A stretch of DNA of 64,000 bases from positions 3,224,001-3,288,000 of the forward strand of contig OZ257260.1 in the NCBI GenBank assembly GCA_965279735.1, given 5' to 3'. Position 1 is the first letter of the stretch. Each line of letters begins with the position of its first letter. The position numbers and the translations under genes are program-made. Positions 1 through 7,769 of this stretch are shown here, piece by piece. This stretch comes from CAIUGU01 sp965279735. Lineage in GTDB: Bacteria > Pseudomonadota > Gammaproteobacteria > Steroidobacterales > Steroidobacteraceae. The notes under the pieces are model-generated. The model was not told the origin of the DNA. It made no database searches and saw only the letters and a list, made by a program, of their open reading frames with translations.

Positions 1-650
1 TAGCCGAATTTCTTGTAGTACTGATAGATCCTCACCACCGAAGCAACGCCCGGATCGTTTTCGGGCGGAATGTCCGTGCCACCCTGCGCGGCGCGGTACC
101 AGTCATAGATGCGGCCAACGAATGGCGAGATCAGCGTCACGCCGGCATCGGCACAGGCAACGGCCTGCGCAAAGCTGAAGAGCAGCGTCAGGTTGCAATG
201 GATGCCTTCCCGTTCGAGGCGTTCCGCGGCGGCAATGCCTTCCCATGTGCTCGCGATCTTGATGAGAATGCGTTCCCGCGGCACGCCGGCACGTTCGTAC
301 ATCTCGATGAAGCGATGCGCCTTGCGTTCCGTCGCGGCCTGATCGAACGAGAGGCGTGCATCCACTTCCGTCGAGACGCGGCCGGGGATGAGGTCCAGGA
401 TCCGCCGCCCGAAAGCCACGAACAGTTCTTCCACCAGCCCGTCTGCACGTTCTTCCGCGTCGCCGATGCCAGCCACCTGCTTGAGTGCGGCATCGACCAG
501 CGGGCGAAAGCGGGCATCGCGAGCCGCCGCCAGGATCAGGCTCGGATTGGTCGTCGCATCCTGGGGGCGAAAGCGCTCAATGGCAGCGAGGTCTCCCGTG
601 TCCGCCACGATCACCGACCAGCGCTTCAACGATTCAAGTTGTGTAGTCAT
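1..650 (-). CDS. tal: Transaldolase (3' end outside the window)
   Basis: Transaldolase moves a dihydroxyacetone unit between sugar phosphates in the cytosolic non-oxidative pentose phosphate pathway. The 216 visible residues start MTTQLESLKRWS and contain the family block DATTNPSLIL near residue 32. The Schiff-base lysine is in IKIASTWEG (about residue 133), and NLTLLFSFAQA and ISPFVGRIYDWY follow. The reading frame runs off the left edge about 100 residues before the usual end (~317 aa). The ATG directly abuts the stop codon of the upstream cupin gene, so the two are translationally linked. The assignment is firm; only completeness is unknown. Confidence 0.95.
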   Translation of the reverse strand, partial: MTTQLESLKRWSVIVADTGDLAAIERFRPQDATTNPSLILAAARDARFRPLVDAALKQVAGIGDAEERADGLVEELFVAFGRRILDLIPGRVSTEVDARLSFDQAATERKAHRFIEMYERAGVPRERILIKIASTWEGIAAAERLEREGIHCNLTLLFSFAQAVACADAGVTLISPFVGRIYDWYRAAQGGTDIPPENDPGVASVVRIYQYYKKFG

Positions 651-1133
651 TCAGATCAATCCTGTCAGATCGGGCGCCACAACCTGTAGCGCCTCACTTG
701 CCTTGTCATCGCGCAGAAAACTGAAGTCGGCGAAGTCGAAGCCGGGAGCCACTGTGCAACCCACGAATGCAAACGAGCCGAGGGGTCGCGCTGCCTGCCA
801 CCAGTCCGCGGGCACAGTAAACGACGGACGCTGTTCCGCCGCAACCGGGCCCAACCGCCAGCGCTCGACGCGAGCCGCATCGGGAGGGGCGATCAGCAGC
901 TCCAGGGATTCGCCTTCATACCAGTGCCACACTTCATCAGAGCGCACCCGATGCCAGCGACTGTACGTTCCTGCAGGCAAAAGGAAATGGATGTTCGTCA
1001 GCGCGCTGCGTTCGGGACGATCGTCTCCGGAGCGCACCTTGAGGGGCGAGCGATAAATTTCGCGATAGAAGCCGCCCTCGGGATGAGGAGCGAGGTCGAG
1101 TGTCTCGATCAATTCGCGGGCACGGGAATGCAT
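651..1133 (-). CDS. Cupin superfamily protein, DUF985 family
   Basis: A 160-residue single-domain protein of the DUF985 cupin family. Recognisable blocks are the N-terminal LAPHPEGGFYREIYRS, the strand-forming TNIHFLLPAGTYSRWHRVRSDEVWHWYEG and the late FVGCTVAPGFDFADF. The histidines in SRWHRV and VWHWYEG would sit in the beta-barrel pocket as in metal-binding cupins, although the substrate of this family is not established. It lies between the MTA nucleosidase and transaldolase genes on the same strand. It is 21 bp from the former and abuts the latter, so it is probably part of the same operon. Length is normal for the family. Function unknown. Confidence 0.85.
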   Translation of the reverse strand: MHSRARELIETLDLAPHPEGGFYREIYRSPLKVRSGDDRPERSALTNIHFLLPAGTYSRWHRVRSDEVWHWYEGESLELLIAPPDAARVERWRLGPVAAEQRPSFTVPADWWQAARPLGSFAFVGCTVAPGFDFADFSFLRDDKASEALQVVAPDLTGLI

Positions 1134-1154
1134 GCAGGCCTGAACTCGGACACG

Positions 1155-1769
1155 TCAGCAGATACAGGATTCCCGCACTTCCTCTTCATCCAGGCTGCGA
1201 TAGAGGCGCAGGAACTCTTCGCTGGCTTTATGCATATTAGCCTGCCAGTCGGTTCCGGCTGCAATGTCCGCGCCGTCGCTTACGAACTTGGCGCACGCGA
1301 AATGCGCGTGATGGGTCCAGCACACCTTGGCCAGGGCGTAGGCTTCCATGTCCACCACGTCGCAGGAGTGTTCCCTGCCAGCGGTTTCAAAGGAATCGCC
1401 CGTTCCGCAGATGCCTTCGGGCAGCCCTGCAAAAACATGGGGAAATTCGAGGGCAGGCGGAATGTCCTCAAACGGCGTGGTGCCCTGCGGAAAACCGAGC
1501 CCGCGCACGTCCATGTCCCGCTGCCTGAAACCGGTGCATGCCAGCAGCTCGCCCGTCTTGAAACGGCGGCTGCCCGCAGAGCCGAAGTTGATCACGAGCG
1601 GGAGACCTACCCCGGCGTGGCGATAAGCGGCCAGACGTTTCGCCAGGGTCATGGCCGCGTTGACCTTGCCGACGCCTGAATAGACGACCGGAATGCCCGC
1701 TTTTTCGAATGTGCCCTGACCTTCCACGGCTAGCGCCATGATGATGAGCCTCCGCGGAAGCTCAGCCAT
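1155..1769 (-). CDS. 5'-methylthioadenosine/S-adenosylhomocysteine nucleosidase-like protein
   Basis: A 204-residue member of the purine nucleoside phosphorylase/MTAN superfamily. It should hydrolyse methylthioadenosine, S-adenosylhomocysteine or a related nucleoside, releasing adenine. Visible features are the glycine-rich ribose-site segment VYSGVGKVNAA (about residue 30), VINFGSAG (about 60), the superfamily VVDMEAYALAKVC segment (about 136) and the late KFVSDGAD carrying the base-contacting aspartate. The protein is shorter than E. coli Pfs (232 aa). Its first 8 bp overlap the 3' end of apt, whose product would re-use adenine. That coupling supports adenine release as the reaction, while exact substrate preference stays open. 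Confidence 0.82.
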   Translation of the reverse strand: MAELPRRLIIMALAVEGQGTFEKAGIPVVYSGVGKVNAAMTLAKRLAAYRHAGVGLPLVINFGSAGSRRFKTGELLACTGFRQRDMDVRGLGFPQGTTPFEDIPPALEFPHVFAGLPEGICGTGDSFETAGREHSCDVVDMEAYALAKVCWTHHAHFACAKFVSDGADIAAGTDWQANMHKASEEFLRLYRSLDEEEVRESCIC

Positions 1770-2268
1770 AATTGATTACTGTGCGCAACACCGTGCTCTT
1801 CCAGTGAAATTCAGGGACCAGTTTGAGATCGATCAGGGCCGCGAGGCCCTCCACTTGGAAGCCTGCGCGCTCACATAGTTCCGTGGCGCCTTCAAGAGTT
1901 CCGCCGGTAGCGAGGACGTCGTCCACGATCAGCAGACGCCCCTGGCCGGTCTGCATTTCGAGCGCCCCTGACCCGTATTCCAGGGCATAGGCGATATCGA
2001 CCACGGGAGGCGGCAACTTCCCCTGCTTGCGAATGGCGACGAAGCCTTTTCCACGCCGGGTCGCGAGGGCCGCCGCCAGAATGAAGCCCCGGGATTCGAT
2101 GCCGGCGACTGCATCAAATCCGTTCCATTCCGCCTCGCTGAACAGCCCGTCGAGGGCAGCGATGGTCGCCCCGAACTGCGTGCGCAGCAGCGGCATGATG
2201 TCGCGAAACAGGATGCCCGGCCGCGGGAAATCCGGGATATCGACGATGTACTGCTTCAAGTCCGTCAT
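1762..2268 (-). CDS. apt: Adenine phosphoribosyltransferase
   Basis: Condenses adenine with PRPP to AMP in purine salvage. The 168-residue protein starts at MTDLKQYIVDIPDF, the start homologous to other Apt proteins. A longer in-frame reading upstream to 2358 is not supported. It has the Apt lead PDFPRPGILFRDI, the base-contacting AGIESRGFILAAALA segment, and the PRPP-binding loop LLIVDDVLATGGTLEGA at about 115-131. It overlaps the nucleosidase gene by 8 bp. The pair thus couples adenine production from methylthioadenosine with salvage. Cytosolic; length is normal. Confidence 0.95.
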   Translation of the reverse strand: MTDLKQYIVDIPDFPRPGILFRDIMPLLRTQFGATIAALDGLFSEAEWNGFDAVAGIESRGFILAAALATRRGKGFVAIRKQGKLPPPVVDIAYALEYGSGALEMQTGQGRLLIVDDVLATGGTLEGATELCERAGFQVEGLAALIDLKLVPEFHWKSTVLRTVINYG

Positions 2269-2512
2269 GCGGCGCAAGGTAGCGAATCGGGTCGCGTTAG
2301 CCAATCCGCCCCGAGCCTGATCAGCGGCCTTTTTTGTCAAGGAATGTGGACGAAGCAAACGCTTCCGTGTGGGATATCTCTGACGCTTCTTGAGGCGGAT
2401 TCACACTGTGCCCGCGATGGACGAGGCAGTAACGTCTCGGCTTCGGCTCCCGCTGCTTTCAGATTCCTGCAGCCTGCGCCCGAATATTGAAAACACTATG
2501 GAGGACACGAAC

Positions 2513-2890
2513 ATGCCAACCGTATCAGGACACACATCGGCAATCCGGGCCAAGAAGGTCGCCGGAACCACCGTCAAGGACCGCGCAGGGAACAAGATCG
2601 GCGTCATCGAGGATGTCGTGCTGGACAAACTTTCCAACAACATCATGTTCGCCATCGTTTCCTTTGGCGGCTTTCTCGGCATGGCCGAGAAATACCATCC
2701 CGTGCCGTGGTCATCGCTGGACTACGACAAGGAGATGAGCAGCTATGTCGTCGACTTCACGAAGGAACAGCTACAGGCGGCTCCTGCCGCATCGATCGAA
2801 GAGCTGACCCGCGATGACGGACAGATGTTCCGCGACAAGGCCTTTGACTACTACAAGGCGCCGCGTTACTGGGACCTGCCTCGCCACTGA
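2513..2890 (+). CDS. PRC-barrel domain protein
   Basis: A 125-residue protein with one PRC-barrel domain. The N-terminal part reads AIRAKKVAGTTVKDRAGNKIGVIEDVVLDKLSN, the first strands typical of these domains. The middle has AIVSFGGFLGMAEKYHPVPW and the end KAFDYYKAPRYW. The start is set by a GGAGG at 2500-2504, 8 nt before the ATG; the longer frame from 2390 is not needed. PRC-barrel proteins of this kind are often stress-induced and soluble, but no specific partner is known. It is a single gene, converging with the methyltransferase downstream. Confidence 0.85.
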   Translation: MPTVSGHTSAIRAKKVAGTTVKDRAGNKIGVIEDVVLDKLSNNIMFAIVSFGGFLGMAEKYHPVPWSSLDYDKEMSSYVVDFTKEQLQAAPAASIEELTRDDGQMFRDKAFDYYKAPRYWDLPRH

Positions 2891-2969
2891 TCGCGACTTG
2901 AAGTCGCGACCTGAAAGAATCAGTTCGGGCCAGGGACGGCCCACGAGCGATCCGCAAAGCGGGTCGCTC
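2891..2969. terminator. Two hairpins between convergent genes
   Basis: The 77-bp gap between the convergent PRC-barrel and methyltransferase genes holds two strong inverted repeats. One has perfect 9-bp arms TCGCGACTT/AAGTCGCGA at 2891-2909. The other has 11-bp arms around AAA at 2945-2969, with one G/T mismatch. Neither is followed by a clean T-run. Bidirectional termination or transcript-end protection is the likely role. Confidence 0.5.
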
Positions 2970-3783
2970 ATTGCTTTGCAGCCAGTACCCCGTCGCCATG
3001 CAACTCCGCGGCAAACCCTGCACGACGCAGACGTTTTGCCACTTCGTTCGGAACGTCGCGCCCGCTGGTGAGCTTGTTGGGCGTACCGGTGTAGTGGAAC
3101 AGCTTGCCCCTTCGCTTCAGCACCCTTGCGAGCTGGTCATAAAAGACCTGCGAATAGAGTTCGCCCGCGATGCCGAAACGCGGAGGATCGTGCAGCACTG
3201 CATCGACGGACCCTGTCGGGAGACCGACGATCTGCTCGACGATATCTCCCTGCGTCAATGACAGCGCAGGATCATCCGCAGGTGACCAGGGATTGAGGCT
3301 TCTGAGCCAGATCACATCGGGATTCTTCTCGTACGATTGCACCTGCCTGGCTTTGCCCTCCAGGCAACAGGCGGCGAAGTAGCCGAGCCCACCGCAAGTA
3401 TCGAGAATGGATTTGCCGCGCGGTTGAATCAGACCCACCTTGCGCATCGCATCCGCGAACGGTGAAACCTGGGCCGTCGGCAGCATCTTGATGCCATCGA
3501 TCTCGAACGTCGGGGGACCCCATTCCGTGGGTACGAGCTTGATCAGGGAAGTCGTGAACCGGGAGGCAGGTTCAAAGGCGTCGCCCGTCCAATAGTAGAC
3601 AGTCCGCTCCTTGCAGGTCTCAAGGCAGGGAAAGCGTTGACCTGCGAAGCTCCATCCCGCGGTGTCGACTTCCACGGTCACTGTTGAACGCTGCAGATCC
3701 AGTGAGCATTGAACGCTCGATTTACCCGCGGACGCAGCGGCGCGCAGCGCTTCGTGCACGTCGAACGTGATCAGGGGCCCCAT
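2968..3783 (-). CDS. Predicted class I SAM-dependent methyltransferase (COG2521-like)
   Basis: A 271-residue protein with a Rossmann methyltransferase core in its second half. The SAM-binding motif I is ILDTCGGLGYFAAC (about 126-139), the acidic end of strand 2 is QSYEKNPD, and a motif IV-like LHDPPRFG follows at about 189. The N-terminal 110 residues form a separate region without a motif I know. The HDPPRF signature resembles the predicted methyltransferases of COG2521, mostly described from archaea. That link is from memory and untested. Substrate unknown. It is a single gene whose stop codon overlaps a hairpin. Confidence 0.7.
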   Translation of the reverse strand: MGPLITFDVHEALRAAASAGKSSVQCSLDLQRSTVTVEVDTAGWSFAGQRFPCLETCKERTVYYWTGDAFEPASRFTTSLIKLVPTEWGPPTFEIDGIKMLPTAQVSPFADAMRKVGLIQPRGKSILDTCGGLGYFAACCLEGKARQVQSYEKNPDVIWLRSLNPWSPADDPALSLTQGDIVEQIVGLPTGSVDAVLHDPPRFGIAGELYSQVFYDQLARVLKRRGKLFHYTGTPNKLTSGRDVPNEVAKRLRRAGFAAELHGDGVLAAKQ

Positions 3784-3842
3784 CCGGAATCCTCGCAGGC
3801 GGTCCCGGGATAGGGGTCCGCATATTTGCCAAGAGCCGCGGG

Positions 3843-4808
3843 TCAGCCAGCGCGAGCCCTGATTTTCTCTTTATACATAGCCTCGTCGGCGCGCGCGAGC
3901 AACTCTTCGATTTCTTCGGGGCTGCCCGAATCCGGAATCGCCGCGCCGACGCTGATCACAAGCTTGTGAACCACGTGCTGCTTCTCATTGTGTTCGCGGA
4001 TCCCCGCATGCAACCGGGACAGCGCCGTCTCCACCCCCGGTGGATCAGACTCTACAGCGAGCACCACAAATTCGTCGCCTCCGAGGCGGGCGACGATATC
4101 CGATTTCCTGAACGTGTGGCTGAGGACATCGGCAAGATCCACCAGCAAGCGATCACCGGCAGCGTGACCGAAACCATCGTTCACTTTTTTCAGTCCGTCG
4201 AGATCGATGAACAGCAGGACGCAGGGTCGGTGGGTGCGGGAGACGGAGTGAAGCTGATGCCGCGACAGGGTCATGAATGCGCGACGGTTGTAGAGACCGG
4301 TCAGTTCGTCCAGCAAGGACTGCGCGCGCAGCGACTCTGCGTATTGGACCAGTGATTTCTCGCGCAGGTGCAGTTCGACCTCCGCACGATGGCGTGCAAC
4401 CGCCACTTCAATTGCGCTGCGGATTTCCGCTTCATCGAAAGGTTTCAGCAGGTAGCCGAACGGCCGCGACTGAGCAGCCCGGTTGATTGTATGCGTATCG
4501 GCAGCACCGGTAAGGTACACCACGGGAATCCCCAGACGTTCGTAGAGGACAGCGGCGGCTTCGATACCGTCCATTTCGCCCCGCAATCCGATGTCCATCA
4601 GCACCAGATCGGGATGCAGGCTTTCCGCTTTCCTGACCGCCTCCCTGCCTTCGCGCGCCATTCCCACGACGGAATGCCCCATGAGCTCAAGGATCTCCTT
4701 GATGTTTTCGGCAATCAGGAATTCATCTTCGACCAGGAGGATCGAAATGCCGCCCTTCATTCCTTCGCTGGCCATGCGTCCTGTCCCCATCCTTGCAACG
4801 CTCGTCAC
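3843..4808 (-). CDS. Response regulator with GGDEF diguanylate cyclase domain
   Basis: A cytosolic two-domain signalling protein that would make cyclic di-GMP when phosphorylated. Counted from the first GTG, the receiver domain spans about 20-137, with acidic pocket D28/E29, phospho-acceptor D72, T100 and K122. A helical linker precedes the GGDEF domain (about 160-321), whose active-site motif GGDEF is at 243-247. An RxxD inhibitory I-site (R234-D237) lies five residues upstream, so product feedback is expected. Several in-frame starts are possible (4808 GTG, 4790 and 4775 ATG), and none has a convincing ribosome site. No histidine kinase is adjacent. Confidence 0.92.
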   Translation of the reverse strand: MTSVARMGTGRMASEGMKGGISILLVEDEFLIAENIKEILELMGHSVVGMAREGREAVRKAESLHPDLVLMDIGLRGEMDGIEAAAVLYERLGIPVVYLTGAADTHTINRAAQSRPFGYLLKPFDEAEIRSAIEVAVARHRAEVELHLREKSLVQYAESLRAQSLLDELTGLYNRRAFMTLSRHQLHSVSRTHRPCVLLFIDLDGLKKVNDGFGHAAGDRLLVDLADVLSHTFRKSDIVARLGGDEFVVLAVESDPPGVETALSRLHAGIREHNEKQHVVHKLVISVGAAIPDSGSPEEIEELLARADEAMYKEKIRARAG

Positions 4809-4849
4809 AATATATCCGCGCGCTTTCAGGGAGTCCGGCTTTCGGCGGC

Positions 4850-5122
4850 CTACCTGGGGGAAAGCCGCTTTGTGTATTCGTCCTTGCTCAACCAGCCATC
4901 CTTGTTGGTATCAAGCTTCGCAAATGCATCGCCCATGACTCCGTCGGCGGCTGCTTCAGCACGGCTGATCTTGTCGTCACCGTTCTTGTCCATTTCCTTG
5001 AAGACCGCCGCATGGTCGACCGCAGAGGCGGATGGCGATCCCGACGCTTGTGACGGCGCCTGCGCATGCACGGCTCCACCCATCAGTATCGCCAACACCA
5101 GAACATCAATACGGCTTTTCAT
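4850..5122 (-). CDS. Exported EF-hand calcium-binding protein
   Basis: A 90-residue protein with an N-terminal export signal (MKSRIDVLVLAILMGGAVHA, likely cut after AHA-type residues). A Ser/Ala-rich linker and two canonical EF-hand loops follow: DKNGDDKISRAE (about 46-57) and DTNKDGWLSKDE (about 72-83). Both loops carry Asp at positions 1, 3 and 5 or equivalent and an acidic residue at 12, so calcium binding in the periplasm is expected. Two other minus-strand genes flank it with gaps over 40 bp, so it may be transcribed alone. Partners unknown. Confidence 0.85.
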   Translation of the reverse strand: MKSRIDVLVLAILMGGAVHAQAPSQASGSPSASAVDHAAVFKEMDKNGDDKISRAEAAADGVMGDAFAKLDTNKDGWLSKDEYTKRLSPR

Positions 5123-5244
5123 GACGAACTCCTTGGCCCATACCCTTGCGGTACTCCTGGATGAACGCCGGAATATTTACCATTTCGCCGGCTCGCGAGC
5201 GCCTACCGCAGGGGCCGAAGCGGTGTAGGAACCGGCTGACAGCT

Positions 5245-5472
5245 TCAGTCAAGCTTGTCGATGAACCGGTACACGGCGATCAGCACGCCGAAGCCGAGGT
5301 ATAGCCCGAGCAGGCCGATGAACATCAGGAGCGCCATCTGGAAGGTGATGACCTGCTTCGCCAGCAGATAGATGATGGTTGCCACGAGGCCCGTAAACAG
5401 GACTGCGACACCCGCGGCAATCTTGAGGTTCTTGTACTTCACAGGCCTCCGGGATTCATCCCCACCGGACAT
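5245..5472 (-). CDS. Small two-helix membrane protein of unknown function
   Basis: A 75-residue protein with a charged N-terminus (SGGDESRRPVKYKNLK) and two hydrophobic helices, roughly residues 17-38 (AAGVAVLFTGLVATIIYLLA) and 44-66 (FQMALLMFIGLLGLYLGFGV). It ends in YRFIDKLD. It therefore probably spans the inner membrane twice with both ends in the cytosol. I do not recognise a named family. It is divergent from the YCII gene, about 90 bp away. Confidence 0.65.
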   Translation of the reverse strand: MSGGDESRRPVKYKNLKIAAGVAVLFTGLVATIIYLLAKQVITFQMALLMFIGLLGLYLGFGVLIAVYRFIDKLD

Positions 5473-5565
5473 GAGACACTTTTATACGCTTCCATGTCGA
5501 GAACGCCCCGCGTGCTCCGACTTGATCAGGAAACGCCCTCATTGGGCACAGCACAGGAGCCAGGA

Positions 5566-5970
5566 ATGAAATACATATTGATGATGCAGTTTCCATTCGG
5601 GGAATGGAAAACCCAGCGGTTCGGGCTCTGGCCCAAGGAAGACATGAAGGCACACATGGATTTCCTGCGCCAGTTCAACAAGGAGCTAAACCAAAGCGGA
5701 GAATTCGTGCGGACCGAAGGGTTGGGCGGGCCGGAACAGATGAAAATTGTCCGGGCTGGTCAAAACGGTACTCCAGCGGTGACCGACGGCCCCTTTCCTG
5801 AATCAAAGGAAGTGCTGGCGGGGTACTGGATTGTGGACGTCGAAACGCCCGAGCGCGCGGTTGCCCTTGCTGCACGTGCGTCAGCGGCGCCAGGGCCGGG
5901 TGGCGTGCCGTTGAACATGCCCATCGAAGTGCATCCGGTGATGATGAGTTCGACCAGCGGCGACATCTGA
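5566..5970 (+). CDS. YCII-related (DGPF) protein
   Basis: A 134-residue protein of the YCII/DGPF family, with a ferredoxin-like fold. It opens MKYILMMQFP and carries the eponymous DGPF at 74-77 within AVTDGPFPESKEVLAGYWIVD. An AGGAG six bases before the ATG (5555-5559) fixes the start; the longer reading from 5494 is rejected. It lies 23 bp upstream of an ECF sigma factor of the group that is regularly paired with DGPF proteins (ECF42). The pair is probably co-transcribed. The biochemical role of DGPF proteins in this pairing is not settled. Confidence 0.9.
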   Translation: MKYILMMQFPFGEWKTQRFGLWPKEDMKAHMDFLRQFNKELNQSGEFVRTEGLGGPEQMKIVRAGQNGTPAVTDGPFPESKEVLAGYWIVDVETPERAVALAARASAAPGPGGVPLNMPIEVHPVMMSSTSGDI

Positions 5971-5993
5971 AATGCCCTGACGCAGGAGCAGCA

Positions 5994-7238
5994 ATGCCCG
6001 AAGTTCGTGCCGAGCATCTGCTACGTGAACTCGCGCCGCAGGTGCTCGGCGCAGTCGTCAGACGATTTCGCGATTTCCCGGCTGCCGAGGATGCAGTCCA
6101 GGAAGCGCTGATCGCCGCGGCTGCGCAATGGCCGCGTGATGGCATTCCCGACAACCCGCGTGGCTGGTTGATCCAAGTCGCGCTGCGGCGCATGGCCGAT
6201 CACGTCCGCAGCGAGATCTCGCGCCGCAACCGCGAGGGTGCCATTGCCGCAGAAACGCCTTTCATCGTCGCGCCCGAAATCTGCAGCGAACCCGGCATCG
6301 ATCCTGACGACACTCTGATCCTGCTGTTCATGTGCTGTCATCCGGTGTTGACGCCTCCCTCGGCAATCGCGTTGACGTTGCGCGCCGTAGGAGGATTGAC
6401 CACTGCCGAGATTGCCAATGCCTTCCTCGTGCCTGAAGCGACGATGGCGCAGCGGATCAGCCGGGCCAAACAGCGCATCAGGGAATCGGCCCCTGATTTC
6501 GATTTGCCGACAGCGGAAGAACGGGCAAAAAGACTGGGTTCTGTCCTGCACGTGCTCTACCTGATTTTCAATGAGGGCTACACCAGCAGCATCGGCGCGG
6601 AGCTGCAACGTAGCGATCTTGCGAACGAGGCGATCCGGCTCACGCGCGCTGTACAGCAATTGCTTCCGCGGGATGGCGAAGTCTCGGGCCTGCTGGCACT
6701 GATGCTGCTGACGGATGCCCGGCGATCTGCACGCAGCAATGCGGACGGTGAATTGATCACGCTCGCCCAGCAGGATCGAAAGCTCTGGGATCAGAACCTG
6801 ATCACTGAAGGCGTCGCACTCATCAGCACTGCCCTATCAAGAGGCTCTGTCGGCTTGTATCAACTTCAGGCAGCGATCGCAGCCGTTCACGACGAAGCGG
6901 CCTCGCACGAAGCGACTGATTGGCCGCAAATCGTCGCGCTGTATGGCTTGCTCAAGCGCATGTCCGACAATCCAATGGTGAAGCTCAATCACGCCATCGC
7001 AGTAGCCATGGTCGAGGGCCCGCAAGCGGGGCTCGACCTGCTGGCAACCCTCGATACCGATGAACGCATCTCCGGTCACTACCGTCTCGACGCCGTGCGC
7101 GCTCATCTATATGAGATGGCTGGCAAGCCCGAACTCGCCATCCGGCACTACCTCGCGGCGGCAGCGCGCACGACGAGTGTCCCCGAACGCAACTATCTGA
7201 GCGGGCAAGCGACGAGGCTGGGAGCGACACAGGAATAA
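5994..7238 (+). CDS. ECF-family RNA polymerase sigma factor with long C-terminal extension (ECF42 type)
   Basis: A 414-residue sigma factor, about twice the length of a minimal ECF protein. The sigma-2 region lies at about 12-75 (VVRRFRDFPAAEDAVQEALIAA) and a sigma-4 helix-turn-helix at about 115-165 (LTTAEIANAFLVPEATMAQRISRAKQRI). The remaining ~240 residues are an alpha-helical DUF6596/TPR-like extension (HVLYLIFNEGYTSS and onward). This layout and the upstream DGPF gene match ECF42. In that group the C-terminal extension is thought to replace a classical anti-sigma factor; none is encoded here. AGGAG at 5984-5988 supports the start. Confidence 0.9.
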   Translation: MPEVRAEHLLRELAPQVLGAVVRRFRDFPAAEDAVQEALIAAAAQWPRDGIPDNPRGWLIQVALRRMADHVRSEISRRNREGAIAAETPFIVAPEICSEPGIDPDDTLILLFMCCHPVLTPPSAIALTLRAVGGLTTAEIANAFLVPEATMAQRISRAKQRIRESAPDFDLPTAEERAKRLGSVLHVLYLIFNEGYTSSIGAELQRSDLANEAIRLTRAVQQLLPRDGEVSGLLALMLLTDARRSARSNADGELITLAQQDRKLWDQNLITEGVALISTALSRGSVGLYQLQAAIAAVHDEAASHEATDWPQIVALYGLLKRMSDNPMVKLNHAIAVAMVEGPQAGLDLLATLDTDERISGHYRLDAVRAHLYEMAGKPELAIRHYLAAAARTTSVPERNYLSGQATRLGATQE

Positions 7239-7241
7239 ACC

Positions 7242-7258
7242 GGCCAGTTCTACTGGCC
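7242..7258 (+). terminator. Hairpin after the ECF sigma factor gene
   Basis: A perfect 7-bp stem GGCCAGT/ACTGGCC around TCT lies 3 bp after the sigma-factor stop and is followed by TGTCTATTT. It separates that operon from the hsp20-lon transcription unit. Confidence 0.55.
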
Positions 7259-7287
7259 TGTCTATTTCCGGCTACTTCCTCGGCGTC

Positions 7288-7315
7288 CTTGAACCCGGAC
7301 TCGCCGTCCCCAAGT
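7288..7315 (+). promoter_or_regulatory. Candidate sigma-32 heat-shock promoter for hsp20-lon
   Basis: CTTGAA at 7288-7293 and CCCCAAGT at 7308-7315 are separated by 14 bp. This matches the sigma-32 consensus (CTTGAAA, 13-15 bp, CCCCATNT) well. Its position directly before a small heat-shock protein and Lon fits. A start site about 7 bp downstream would fall almost on the annotated hsp20 ATG. Confidence 0.6.
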
Positions 7316-7323
7316 CAGGGAGC

Positions 7324-7728
7324 ATGAGCTACCGGAATGCCACGCTGTGGATGTGGGCAGATGCCCTTGAAATGCTGCATCGGGCAGAACGCCTGCAACG
7401 GCAGTTCTTCCGTTTGAAAGAGGCCGAGAGCCGCGCAGTCTGGGAACCGCCTGTTGACCTCGTGGAATCGGTGAACGGAATCGATGTGGCGATTGCGTTG
7501 CCCGGAATCAACCCGGACCGGTTGAAGGTGGGGTTTGAGGAAGGCGCACTCGTCATCGAAGCCGTCCGGCCATTGCCGGCACTGGCCGAACACAACGTGA
7601 TTCATCGTCTTGAGATTCCCTATGGCCGGTTCGCACGGCGGGTGTCGCTGCCACCCGGGAAATACACGCTGGTGGAACAGGCCATGAGCAATGGCTGTCT
7701 GCATTTGCGTCTCAAAAAGCAGAGCTGA
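7324..7728 (+). CDS. Hsp20/alpha-crystallin family small heat-shock protein
   Basis: A 134-residue small heat-shock protein. A helical N-terminus (about 1-40) precedes an alpha-crystallin domain: PPVDLVESVNGIDVAIALPGINPDRLKVGFEEGALVIEA and then RLEIPYGRFARRVSLPPG. It should act as an ATP-independent holdase in the cytosol. It is the first gene of a unit with lon and sits behind a sigma-32-like promoter, so heat induction is likely. The AGGGAG sequence is only one base from the ATG, and the promoter would start transcription within a few bases of it. Translation may therefore be leaderless or begin at a later codon. Confidence 0.85.
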   Translation: MSYRNATLWMWADALEMLHRAERLQRQFFRLKEAESRAVWEPPVDLVESVNGIDVAIALPGINPDRLKVGFEEGALVIEAVRPLPALAEHNVIHRLEIPYGRFARRVSLPPGKYTLVEQAMSNGCLHLRLKKQS

Positions 7729-7769
7729 AGATCGGTCAACAAGCGCCAATTGGCCAAGTGGGAACTACC

